A DNA stretch of 64,000 nt. Source: Streptomyces sp. NBC_00258. Lineage in GTDB: Bacteria > Actinomycetota > Actinomycetes > Streptomycetales > Streptomycetaceae. The DNA lies in the NCBI RefSeq assembly GCF_036182465.1, contig NZ_CP108081.1, forward strand, positions 1,798,001-1,862,000. The letters are read 5' to 3'. Under the pieces are notes generated by a model, which saw only the letters and a program-made list of their open reading frames with translations, did no database searches and was not told the origin of the DNA. Below are positions 23,801 to 31,005 of this stretch, piece by piece (within the stretch, counting starts at the first letter, position 1; every line of letters begins with the position of its first letter). The position numbers and the translations under genes were made by a program.

Positions 23801-25954
23801 GTGTCCGCCCTGGTCCGTGCGGCGCTCCAACTCGCCGGGACGGCCGCCGCGTTCGTGGCACCGCCGACAGAGAAGAAGCGGTCCGAACAGCGGCAGAACG
23901 AGGAGATGTTCGCCGACTACCGCCCCGAGCACGGTGAGGACCGCACCCTGCGCGCGGTCACCGCCGGCATCGCCGATCTGGGGGGATGGTGGGGAGGCAA
24001 CCACGCGTGGACCGCCCTGCGCCAGATCCGGGCCGTGAACCACGTACTGTCCGGACGGCCCGCCGACGGCAAGCCGCTGCCCGATCTCGCGCGGACGGGC
24101 GCCCTCGGTGACGGCTGGCGGAGCGAGGAGCGCACGATCCCCGGCATCGGCATCGTGTGGCCGTCGATCCTGGCCGTGCTGCGGCCGCTGGCCTACCGGG
24201 CCGCCACGCCGACCCTGACCGACGCCGAACGGGAAGCCCTTCTCCTACTGTTCGACGCGGTCTCCGAAGGACCGCTGGCCGCACCCGGACACGGGCTGCG
24301 CGAGATCCTCCTGAGCGAGCCGCACGACAAGCAGCAACGTGCCGGTCAGGTGCTCCGCCGGGACGGACGCACCGTGGTCCTCCTCGGCTGTCAGTCCGTC
24401 GACACCGAGCACAACCGGGTCAGCTGGCTCGCCCTGGACCACGACCCCTCCGGCGCGTTCGGCGCCGTGGCCCACTTCACCCTGGACAAGGAGACCGCAG
24501 TGCCGTCGGCGTTCCCCGCCGACGGGCTGGCCACTCTCGTCCGGACGATCCGGGACAAGGGCGCCGCCCCCTGGCGGCCCGATGCGCCCGCCGCGTTCGC
24601 CGCCGCGACCCGCGACGGTCTGGGCCCCGTCCAGGCGACCGTGCTGCTCGCCGCACGTCCGCGGGACCCCAGTGCCGACGTACTCGTCACGATCGGCCTG
24701 AAACCCCGGCAGCTGGACCTGGGCAACGGCCGGCTGTCGTCGCTCGGCCGGGAGGACCGGTTCGCCCTCATGAGCGTGCTGCTGCCCGAGGACCCTGCCG
24801 ACCTGTGGGCGTCCGGTCCGGACATCGCGGCCGCGGGCCGGGTGTGGGCCGAGCGACTCGGTTCCGTCGTCCGCCTGCCCGAGGACCTCGGGGTCGATCT
24901 CGCAGGTCTGCCCGCCGACGCCGTCGAGGCCGTGCTCAACCCGACGCTCACCCCCTGGATCAGCCGTACGACGGTGCAACGGCCGGACAAGGACGGCAAC
25001 CTCGCCGCCGCCGACCCCGCGGCGCTGCCCGGACGGTACGACCTGACGCGTGCCGTCGCCTCGCTGGCCGCACTCGCCTACGGCCTGCCGTACGGGGACT
25101 CGCTGCGCGCCCGCCTGCCCGAGGGCCTGGCCGCCGTGCGGCGCCGCCTCACCGACCCTGGTCTGCTGCTCGACCTCGACGTCATGTGGACGGACAAGGG
25201 CGGCTCGACCGCGGTCGAACTGCGCAAGGCGTACGGGCTTCCCGCCACCGGAGGCGCCGACGCACACGGCCTGACGCCTGTCGGGGAGGCTCTCGTGCTG
25301 CGCCCCTGGTACGGCGATCAGGAGACGGTACTGCTCCGCCCCGCCGCGCTCACCGGTCCGGACGACGCGGTCCTCGGGCTCCTGGAGGGCCTGGTGGGTC
25401 CGGACCGCGACGGTGGTCTCCAGGCCCTGCGCACGATCCTCGGCGACGGACTCGACCGCGCCCTGGCGGCCGGCTTCGCCCCGGAGGAGCCCGTCGGTCA
25501 CGCACAGGACCCCACCGTCGTCGCTCCCGCGCTGGTCACCGAAGTGGCCTCGGCTCACGGTCTGAGTGAGGACGCGGCCGCGCTGTACCTCCAGTTGCTG
25601 GCCCTGCCCGATCCGACGGACCGCAACTGCGCACGCTGGACCGGCTGGAAGCCCGCCCGGCTGAAGAAGGCCCGCACCGAACTGGCCGCCACCGACCTGG
25701 TCGTCGAGGCGAAGCGACCGCGCGCAGGGCGCACCCTCTTCCTGCCGTGCGGCTGGCGCGACCTCAAGTCCCCCGCCCTGCCGGTGGAGACCTGGAAGGA
25801 AGGCCTCTACCCGGTGCGCGACGGCTCGCGTGCCGTGCCCCGCCTCCCGGTGCCCGACCTGTTCGCCCACGCCTGGCAGCGCGTCCAGGACGGCGACGCG
25901 CCCGCCTACGAAAAGCTCACCACCCGCGCCACCCGGAAGGGCCGCCGCCGATGA
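20894..25954 (+). CDS. Giant 1686-residue protein (system B)
   Basis: This is the largest gene of the window and I cannot assign a function. It is soluble, mostly helical in look, with repeated leucine/alanine-rich segments. A more basic linker sits near residue 590 (DTDTGTKPKNKRRHNHDDD), and a WYGND/LSRSVIGDG-like beta section lies in the middle. The C-terminal 150 residues look like a winged helix followed by a conserved tail (DPTDRNCARWTGWKPARLKK, ARTELAATDLVVEAKRPRAG and RTLFLPCGWRDLKSPALPVE). Related Streptomyces genes are, as I recall, often called DNA-binding protein. It overlaps the DUF4132 gene by 4 bp and is followed by the MoxR gene after 111 bp. By position it could be the scaffold or effector of the system. 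Confidence 0.75.
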   Translation: MTTYAHTTAAALLEAGAVLPVGTTTGEDADSLTVRTYTHSALDGRLAVRLVPGTLGEAEDLALEFLGLAREPETPEVGQVRRETLGFPAWALVNDPANGHHALALVKDVERLARQAKSRPGTAKEGFEELGERLGRAVPHFLPTFYEQAARIFLQHENTTYAATFFGKAREAERVHALAVDEERQRAVFLEFAFAGALTVKALKEHVKDLAHRLDPATAWAQFRQLCVERCAAGMPPYASLPQDARGLIKAAGLSRVTEECALVADLVASPAAVRAPVSFWTAYRATLPVLAERQPAVRARLLEIMPTALGRDVKDDEFWLTLLAESGADRLLTGEDREDGENSPDGEKTGGVDAADGIDAAEWLSRWAAHRKHGGTVCGRSPLTLELVGRMAPRLCADGRAVDLFTGRWHAGADLDLLDLCVAQGIPLAMPDADGEVYLSLDRWLRDGQPGGRDLTATAADPRFRPLLHRAIDALSDNRALAGVLEDLASHPVLGDVLREWLDDAAKTFSASTGLPGARAALNRLRPFRPVAARVSPQAVARVGEHEIAPLLGRTLRAGIPDELGWPALDEALRLLDTDTGTKPKNKRRHNHDDDPLRLTEAWPTLILSRRHKAVVVGPDKVLLDHDLSLPVELNRWQQPQFRYTDGELLVMWRQDSKQFGYWSARPSEVFALGGEQLPHWYGNDAGAPSIPLTDGGRATGGRTLHAGDTVLPPSRSVIGDGTTCWRQGRQGRQQVWLEYDPATGTHGRASLPAFLRSGIREDTTLLQHHCEVLPLQPGLEHSPFGTDGSVLGRWVRSEGAGAEARTTAGTPDGRTVTLQAGGFPLGALRLPGGAEPIAAQLHQHVALFASEDTSATGELGRVAPGQRGGEFAAGTRLVPPVAFWHALRPRDERASAVLRALTDEAAADVLRAGAQALTEREARIVEAGDAADTTVDGKPVVPSVDDFIRPAVSRSLPGLTDERLLIGVSALVRAALQLAGTAAAFVAPPTEKKRSEQRQNEEMFADYRPEHGEDRTLRAVTAGIADLGGWWGGNHAWTALRQIRAVNHVLSGRPADGKPLPDLARTGALGDGWRSEERTIPGIGIVWPSILAVLRPLAYRAATPTLTDAEREALLLLFDAVSEGPLAAPGHGLREILLSEPHDKQQRAGQVLRRDGRTVVLLGCQSVDTEHNRVSWLALDHDPSGAFGAVAHFTLDKETAVPSAFPADGLATLVRTIRDKGAAPWRPDAPAAFAAATRDGLGPVQATVLLAARPRDPSADVLVTIGLKPRQLDLGNGRLSSLGREDRFALMSVLLPEDPADLWASGPDIAAAGRVWAERLGSVVRLPEDLGVDLAGLPADAVEAVLNPTLTPWISRTTVQRPDKDGNLAAADPAALPGRYDLTRAVASLAALAYGLPYGDSLRARLPEGLAAVRRRLTDPGLLLDLDVMWTDKGGSTAVELRKAYGLPATGGADAHGLTPVGEALVLRPWYGDQETVLLRPAALTGPDDAVLGLLEGLVGPDRDGGLQALRTILGDGLDRALAAGFAPEEPVGHAQDPTVVAPALVTEVASAHGLSEDAAALYLQLLALPDPTDRNCARWTGWKPARLKKARTELAATDLVVEAKRPRAGRTLFLPCGWRDLKSPALPVETWKEGLYPVRDGSRAVPRLPVPDLFAHAWQRVQDGDAPAYEKLTTRATRKGRRR

Positions 25955-26065
25955 CCACCACCCGAGCCGACCGGATGAACCCTTGCTGACGGCGCGCCGG
26001 ATGACGGCTCCCCGGATGACGCCCCCTCTGCTGACGACCTCCCGACCCGACCGGACGGACCACCG
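25955..26065. repeat. Only sizeable gap in the system B operon, with short repeats
   Basis: This 111-bp spacer contains CCGGATGA three times (near 25970, 25999 and 26015), the last two within a GCCGGATGACGGC/CCCGGATGACGCC context about 16 bp apart, plus two copies of CTGACGAC/CTGACGGC. All other junctions in the operon overlap or are a few bases long. It may hold an internal promoter or a processing/binding site for expression of the MoxR-vWA part. No hexamers were convincing. Confidence 0.35.
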
Positions 26066-27235
26066 ATGACCGCCACCCTGGCCCCCGACACGGCCCGCCA
26101 GATCACCCCGCCCGAGGACCGGCACGCCACCGAACTGGCCTTCCTCGCCGCCTATGACGACGGGCCGCGCCCACCTGCGTGGCGGCTCACGCCCCGTGCC
26201 GTCGTCACGTTCGTCATGGGCAGCGACGGCCGGGCCCTGCGGCTGCCCGACGACGCCCCGACGCCCGAGGGTGTGCCGCGGCGCCTCGTCGTAGAAGGCA
26301 AGTTCGTCGGCGACCGGGCCCTGGTCGAGCGGTGCGTCGTCACCCTCGCCGGCGAGCGCGGGCTGCTCCTCGTCGGCGAGCCCGGCACCGCCAAGTCCAT
26401 GCTCTCCGAGCTGCTGTCCGCCGCCGTCTGCGGCACCAGCGGCCTGGTCGTCCAGGGCACCGCGGGCACGACGGAGGACCAGCTGAAGTACGGCTGGAAC
26501 TACGCCCTGTTGCTGGCCCAGGGGCCCAGCCGGCAGGCCCTCGTGCCCTCGCCCGTCCTGACCGCCATGACCCGGGGAGCCGTCGCCCGGGTGGAGGAGG
26601 TCACCCGCTGCCTGCCCGAAGTGCAGGACGCACTCGTGTCGTTGCTCTCCGAGCGGCGCATCGCCGTACCCGAACTGGCGGGCACCGAGGACTCCCTGGC
26701 CCACGCGGCACCCGGCTTCAGCCTCATCGCGACCGCCAACCTGCGCGACAAGGGGGTCTCCGAGATGTCGGCCGCGCTCAAGCGCCGCTTCAACTTCGAG
26801 ACCGTCGGCCCCATCACGGACCTCGACGCCGAGACCGCGCTCGTACGCAGTCAGGCACGTGCCTCGGTCGAGCGGGCCGGAGCACCCTTCCGGGTCGACG
26901 ACGCCGTACTGGAAGCCCTCATCACGGCCTTCCGGGACCTGCGGGAGGGCCGGTCCGCGGAAGGCTGGGAGGTCGAGCGGCCCTCCACGGTGATGAGCAC
27001 CGCGGAAGCCGTGTCCGTGGCGGGCGCGCTGGGGCTCGCCGCCGCCTACTTCCCTGGCGACCGTGACGTCCTCGGCCTGCTGCCCGGTCATCTCCTCGGC
27101 GTGGTCCGCAAGGACGACCCCGCCGACGCGGCCAGGCTCCGCGGCTACTGGGACGGCCCCGTCAGGCGCCGCGCCGAACAGGGCTCCGCCACCTGGCGCA
27201 CCCTGTGGGACCTGCGCACCGTCCTGGAGGACTGA
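26066..27235 (+). CDS. MoxR-type AAA+ ATPase (system B, YehL-like)
   Basis: This 389-residue AAA+ protein has Walker A GEPGTAKS (residues 104-111), sensor 1 in LIATANLRDKG, and the arginine pair in ALKRRFNFE (residues 240-241). The Walker B reads GAVARVEEVTR: the aspartate normally preceding the catalytic glutamate is replaced by Glu (E177-E178), which may slow hydrolysis. The combination of an N-terminal 80-residue extension with a MoxR core resembles E. coli YehL as I remember it. The ATG at 26066 is used. The next gene, which carries the vWA domain, starts 6 bp after its stop. It is presumably the motor of the operon. Confidence 0.85.
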   Translation: MTATLAPDTARQITPPEDRHATELAFLAAYDDGPRPPAWRLTPRAVVTFVMGSDGRALRLPDDAPTPEGVPRRLVVEGKFVGDRALVERCVVTLAGERGLLLVGEPGTAKSMLSELLSAAVCGTSGLVVQGTAGTTEDQLKYGWNYALLLAQGPSRQALVPSPVLTAMTRGAVARVEEVTRCLPEVQDALVSLLSERRIAVPELAGTEDSLAHAAPGFSLIATANLRDKGVSEMSAALKRRFNFETVGPITDLDAETALVRSQARASVERAGAPFRVDDAVLEALITAFRDLREGRSAEGWEVERPSTVMSTAEAVSVAGALGLAAAYFPGDRDVLGLLPGHLLGVVRKDDPADAARLRGYWDGPVRRRAEQGSATWRTLWDLRTVLED

Positions 27236-27240
27236 CCACC

Positions 27241-30200
27241 GTGTCCCTCTCCCCCGACGAAGCCGTCGCGGCCCTCACCGACCCGGCGGCGCCCTACCTC
27301 ATCGGCGTACGGCACCACGCGCCCTCCCTGGCCGCGGCCGTGCCCGCGCTGCTGGACGAGGCAAAGCCGGACGTGCTGCTCGTCGAACTCCCCGGCGAGA
27401 TGCAGGAATGGCTGCCCTGGCTCGGTCATGAGGAGACGCGGGCCCCGGTCGCCCTCGCCGCCGCTCCCCGCGACGGGGGCGGCGGCCAGGGCCCGGCCTT
27501 CTATCCGTTCGCCGACTTCTCCCCCGAACTCGCCGCCGTGCGCTGGGCCGCGCGGCACGACGTGCCGGTCGTCGCATGCGATCTCCCGCTCGCCGACCGG
27601 GCGTGGAGTGCCGAACGGCACGCTCCCGCATGCCCGGACGACGGTACGGACCTGACCTCGGCCCCGGAGCCGCCCGACCCTCACGGCGCCCCGGCGTCCG
27701 CACAGCCGTCCGGCAGCCCTGCCCCTCCACCAGCGCAGACCCCCGGCGCCGACCGGGTCGCAACCGGCGAGACACCGGGCGCTCCCGCTCCCGTCGGCGT
27801 CCACGAGACGTCCGGCCGAGCCGGCCTCGCCACCGCGCTACGAGCCCGGCTCACGGGCCGTACCGGTGACGACCTGTGGGACCGTCTCGTCGAGGCGGCC
27901 GCCCCGGGCTCGCCTCCCGAAGCACTGCGGCGCGCCGCCCTTCTGACGGGCTGGGCGCTGCGCGAGGACGCGGCCGCCTCGGGAGGTGTGCCCGAGCTGG
28001 ACCTGCGGCGCGAGGAGTGGATGCGCGCCCGGCTGGCCGCCGCCACCGCGAACGGCGAACGCGCCGCCGTGGTCGTCGGCGCCTTCCACGCCCCGGCGTT
28101 GACGTCACCGGGCACACCGGCGGACCCTCGATCGCCCGTTCCCGGCGGCCCGGGCGCCGAGGCCTCGGCATGGACGACGTCGTTCATCCCCTACACCTAC
28201 GCGCTTCTCGACGAGCGGTCCGGCTACCCGGCGGGCATCCGGGACCCGGAATGGCAGCACCTGGTCCTGGGCGCGGCAGGCGACCCGGCCGCGCTGGAAG
28301 ACGCCCTGACACGCGCCGCCGTACGGATCTGTGCCCAACTACGCGCCCTCGGCCACCCGTCCGGACCCCCCGACGCCCGGGAGATCTGCCGCCTCGCGGG
28401 AGACCTCGCCCGGCTGCGCGGACTCCCCGCGGCCGGCCGGGGCGAGCTGGTCGAAGCGGTGCAGACCGTACTCACACAGGGTGAGCCGTACGGGCGTGGC
28501 CGCGCCGTCGCGCAGGCGATGGAACGGGTGCTGGTAGGAACGCGCGGCGGCCGCCCGGCACCCGGCGCGCCCCGCAGTGGACTCGCTCCGGCGGTGGAGA
28601 CGGAGTTGACGGCGTTGGGGCTGCCCGGGCCCGACAGCCGGGGCACCGAAGCCAAGCGGGATCTGCGCCTGGACCCGCTGCGTTCCGACCTGGACCGCCG
28701 CCGTGAACTCCTGCTGCAGCGCCTGACCGTGTGCGGCGTGCCGTACGGAGACCACAAGGAGGTCGTCGGCGCAGGCGGGTCCGAGGCCCTGACCTCTCGC
28801 TGGGAGGTGCGCTGGACACCCGCCACCGCGGCCATGCTGACCGCCGCCGGTGTCCGAGGAGTCACCGCCGCGCAGGCTGCCGAAGGGTTGTTGCGCGAAC
28901 GCCGGCGCGCGGAGCGCGACGAGGGCGGGCCCACGGCCGCGCAGACCCTGCACGGTCTTCGGCAGGCGGCGGAGTGCGGCCTGCCCGCCCTCACCGAGGA
29001 ACGCCTCTCCGACGTCCGCGACGTGCTGCCGCAGTCCGCCGCACTGCCGGAACTCCTCGCCGGTCTGGCCCTGTTGGACCGACTGCGGGCGGGTCACGTC
29101 GCGGGCCTCGGTACCGACGAGGAACGCACCGAAACGGTGGCCACCGTGGCCGAGTTGCTGACCGCCGCGGCGGTGCGCCAGGTGGACGGTCTCACGGGTT
29201 CCGAGGACCGGAACGACGCGCACGCGCTGCTCGAACTCGCCCATCGCGCGGACCTCTTGGGCGGCATACGGCTCGCCGACGCGCTCGCCCGGCTGGCCGC
29301 CGACGGCTCCCCGCTGATGCGCGGCGCCGCCGGAGCCGTACGCGTACTCCTCGGTCACGAGGACCCGCGTGTTCTGGGCGATCGCATCGCCTCATGGGTC
29401 GACTCGGCCAACACTCCCGAGGCCCGGACCGCCCTCACCGACCGGCTCGTCGGGGTGCTGACCGCCGCGGGCCCGCTCCTGGAGGCGGCGGCTCCCGCCC
29501 TGGAGCCGCTGCTCAACCGCATCGTCGACATGCCCGACCGGCAGTTCCTCGATCGGCTCCCCGCGCTCCGGGGAGGCTTCGACACCCTCAGCCCGGCGGC
29601 ACGCGACCGGCTTCTCGACACCGTCGAAGAGCGCCTCGCCACCACGCATCTGACCGACACCGGCGGCGTCGACCCCGCCGCACTCGCCACCTGGACCCGC
29701 GCGGACCTCGCGGCCCGCGCCGCCCTGCGCACACTCGGGCTGCTGCCTCCGCCCAAGGGGGACGACCTCGTTCCGACGGCCGAGAACCCCGAAGCGGGCG
29801 AAGCAGCCAAAGCCCTCGAGGTCCTCTCGGGCCCCGGAGCCGAAGCAACCGAAGCAACCGAGCGAGTTGCTGACCACTCCCCCGAGGATCACGTCCTCGC
29901 GTCCGCCGACCGCTGGCGGCTCGTACTCGGCCGTCGTACGGATCAACTGCCGCGCTCGGCCTCGGCGTTCGCGACGGCGCTGGACGAGTTGTACGGCAGC
30001 GGACGCGGCGAGGGCAGCAGGGGCGACCTGACCGGACCTCGCCGACGTGGCGGGGGCGGCAGGGAGGCTTCGTACCCGGGAGTGCGTGAGTGGTCCGAGG
30101 AACTGGCCGCCCTGTTCGGACCGGGCATCCGGGAAGAGGTGCTGGCGGCGGCCGCGGCGTCGGGCCGCAAGGACGTGATAGCCGAGCTCAACCCGGACGT

Positions 30201-31005
30201 CGTGCGGCCCTCCGTCGACCTGCTGCGCACCGTGCTCCAGCACGCGGGAGGACTGCCCGAGGCACAACTGGCCGCCCTGCGCCCGCTGGTCCGCCGCCTG
30301 GTCGAGGCGCTGACCCGGGAACTGGCCACACGCCTGCGCCCCGCTCTGCACGGCACGGTCCTGCCGCGCCCCAGCCGACGGCCGGGCGGTGGCCTCGATC
30401 TGCCCCGCACCCTGCGCGCCAACCTCGCGACCGCGCGCCGCGGCCCGGACGGCACCGTCCAGGTCATTCCGGAGCACCCCGTCTTCCGTTCGCGCGCCAA
30501 ACGCGCCGCGGACTGGCGGCTCATCCTGGTCACCGACGTGTCGGGGTCCATGGAGGCCTCGACGGTCTGGGCCGCTCTCACGGCCTCCGTCCTGGCCGGA
30601 GTGCCGACCCTGTCCACCCATTTCCTGGCCTTCTCCACGGAGGTCATCGACCTCACCGGCCATGTCGACGACCCGTTGTCGCTGTTGCTCGAGGTCAGCG
30701 TGGGCGGCGGCACCCACATCGCCGCCGGGCTGCGCCACGCCCGCGAGCTCGTCACCGTGCCGTCGCGCACCCTCGTCGTGGTCATCAGCGACTTCGAGGA
30801 GGGCTACCCCCTCGGTGGTCTGCTCGCCGAAGTCCGCAGTCTCGTCGGGGCCGGCTGCCACGTACTCGGCTGCGCGAGCCTGGACGACGCCGGTCGCCCC
30901 CGCTACTCGACCGGCGTCGCGGGCCAGCTCGTCGCCGCGGGCATGCCCGTCGCCGCCCTCAGCCCACTCGAACTCGCCCGCTGGGTAGGGGAGAAAGTCT
31001 CTTGA
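27241..31005 (+). CDS. DUF5682-vWA fusion protein (system B, YehM+YehP-like)
   Basis: The protein has 1254 residues. The N-terminal part (from about residue 18, YLIGVRHHAPSLAAAVPALL, then DVLLVELPGE) fits DUF5682, whose GxRHHxP motif is conserved and which I regard as distantly TIKI/TraB-like. A disordered Pro/Ala-rich insert spans about residues 130-185, and helical repeats follow. The C-terminal vWA domain begins near residue 1090 with ADWRLILVTDVSGSMEAS (MIDAS D-x-S-G-S at about 1099-1103), then GGGTHIAAGL and VVVISDFEEG. In E. coli these two domains are, as I recall, on separate proteins (YehM, YehP). The GTG at 27241 lies 6 bp after the MoxR stop. The GGAGG inside the MoxR end serves as ribosome site. 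Confidence 0.85.
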   Translation: MSLSPDEAVAALTDPAAPYLIGVRHHAPSLAAAVPALLDEAKPDVLLVELPGEMQEWLPWLGHEETRAPVALAAAPRDGGGGQGPAFYPFADFSPELAAVRWAARHDVPVVACDLPLADRAWSAERHAPACPDDGTDLTSAPEPPDPHGAPASAQPSGSPAPPPAQTPGADRVATGETPGAPAPVGVHETSGRAGLATALRARLTGRTGDDLWDRLVEAAAPGSPPEALRRAALLTGWALREDAAASGGVPELDLRREEWMRARLAAATANGERAAVVVGAFHAPALTSPGTPADPRSPVPGGPGAEASAWTTSFIPYTYALLDERSGYPAGIRDPEWQHLVLGAAGDPAALEDALTRAAVRICAQLRALGHPSGPPDAREICRLAGDLARLRGLPAAGRGELVEAVQTVLTQGEPYGRGRAVAQAMERVLVGTRGGRPAPGAPRSGLAPAVETELTALGLPGPDSRGTEAKRDLRLDPLRSDLDRRRELLLQRLTVCGVPYGDHKEVVGAGGSEALTSRWEVRWTPATAAMLTAAGVRGVTAAQAAEGLLRERRRAERDEGGPTAAQTLHGLRQAAECGLPALTEERLSDVRDVLPQSAALPELLAGLALLDRLRAGHVAGLGTDEERTETVATVAELLTAAAVRQVDGLTGSEDRNDAHALLELAHRADLLGGIRLADALARLAADGSPLMRGAAGAVRVLLGHEDPRVLGDRIASWVDSANTPEARTALTDRLVGVLTAAGPLLEAAAPALEPLLNRIVDMPDRQFLDRLPALRGGFDTLSPAARDRLLDTVEERLATTHLTDTGGVDPAALATWTRADLAARAALRTLGLLPPPKGDDLVPTAENPEAGEAAKALEVLSGPGAEATEATERVADHSPEDHVLASADRWRLVLGRRTDQLPRSASAFATALDELYGSGRGEGSRGDLTGPRRRGGGGREASYPGVREWSEELAALFGPGIREEVLAAAAASGRKDVIAELNPDVVRPSVDLLRTVLQHAGGLPEAQLAALRPLVRRLVEALTRELATRLRPALHGTVLPRPSRRPGGGLDLPRTLRANLATARRGPDGTVQVIPEHPVFRSRAKRAADWRLILVTDVSGSMEASTVWAALTASVLAGVPTLSTHFLAFSTEVIDLTGHVDDPLSLLLEVSVGGGTHIAAGLRHARELVTVPSRTLVVVISDFEEGYPLGGLLAEVRSLVGAGCHVLGCASLDDAGRPRYSTGVAGQLVAAGMPVAALSPLELARWVGEKVS

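Noticed and set aside
20804..24043. A 1079-codon open frame opposite the giant gene, and a 948-codon one at 24245-27091
   Set aside because: Frame-shadow effect of third-position GC. The plus-strand genes are coupled by overlaps and have recognisable partners; the antisense products have biased, motif-free composition.
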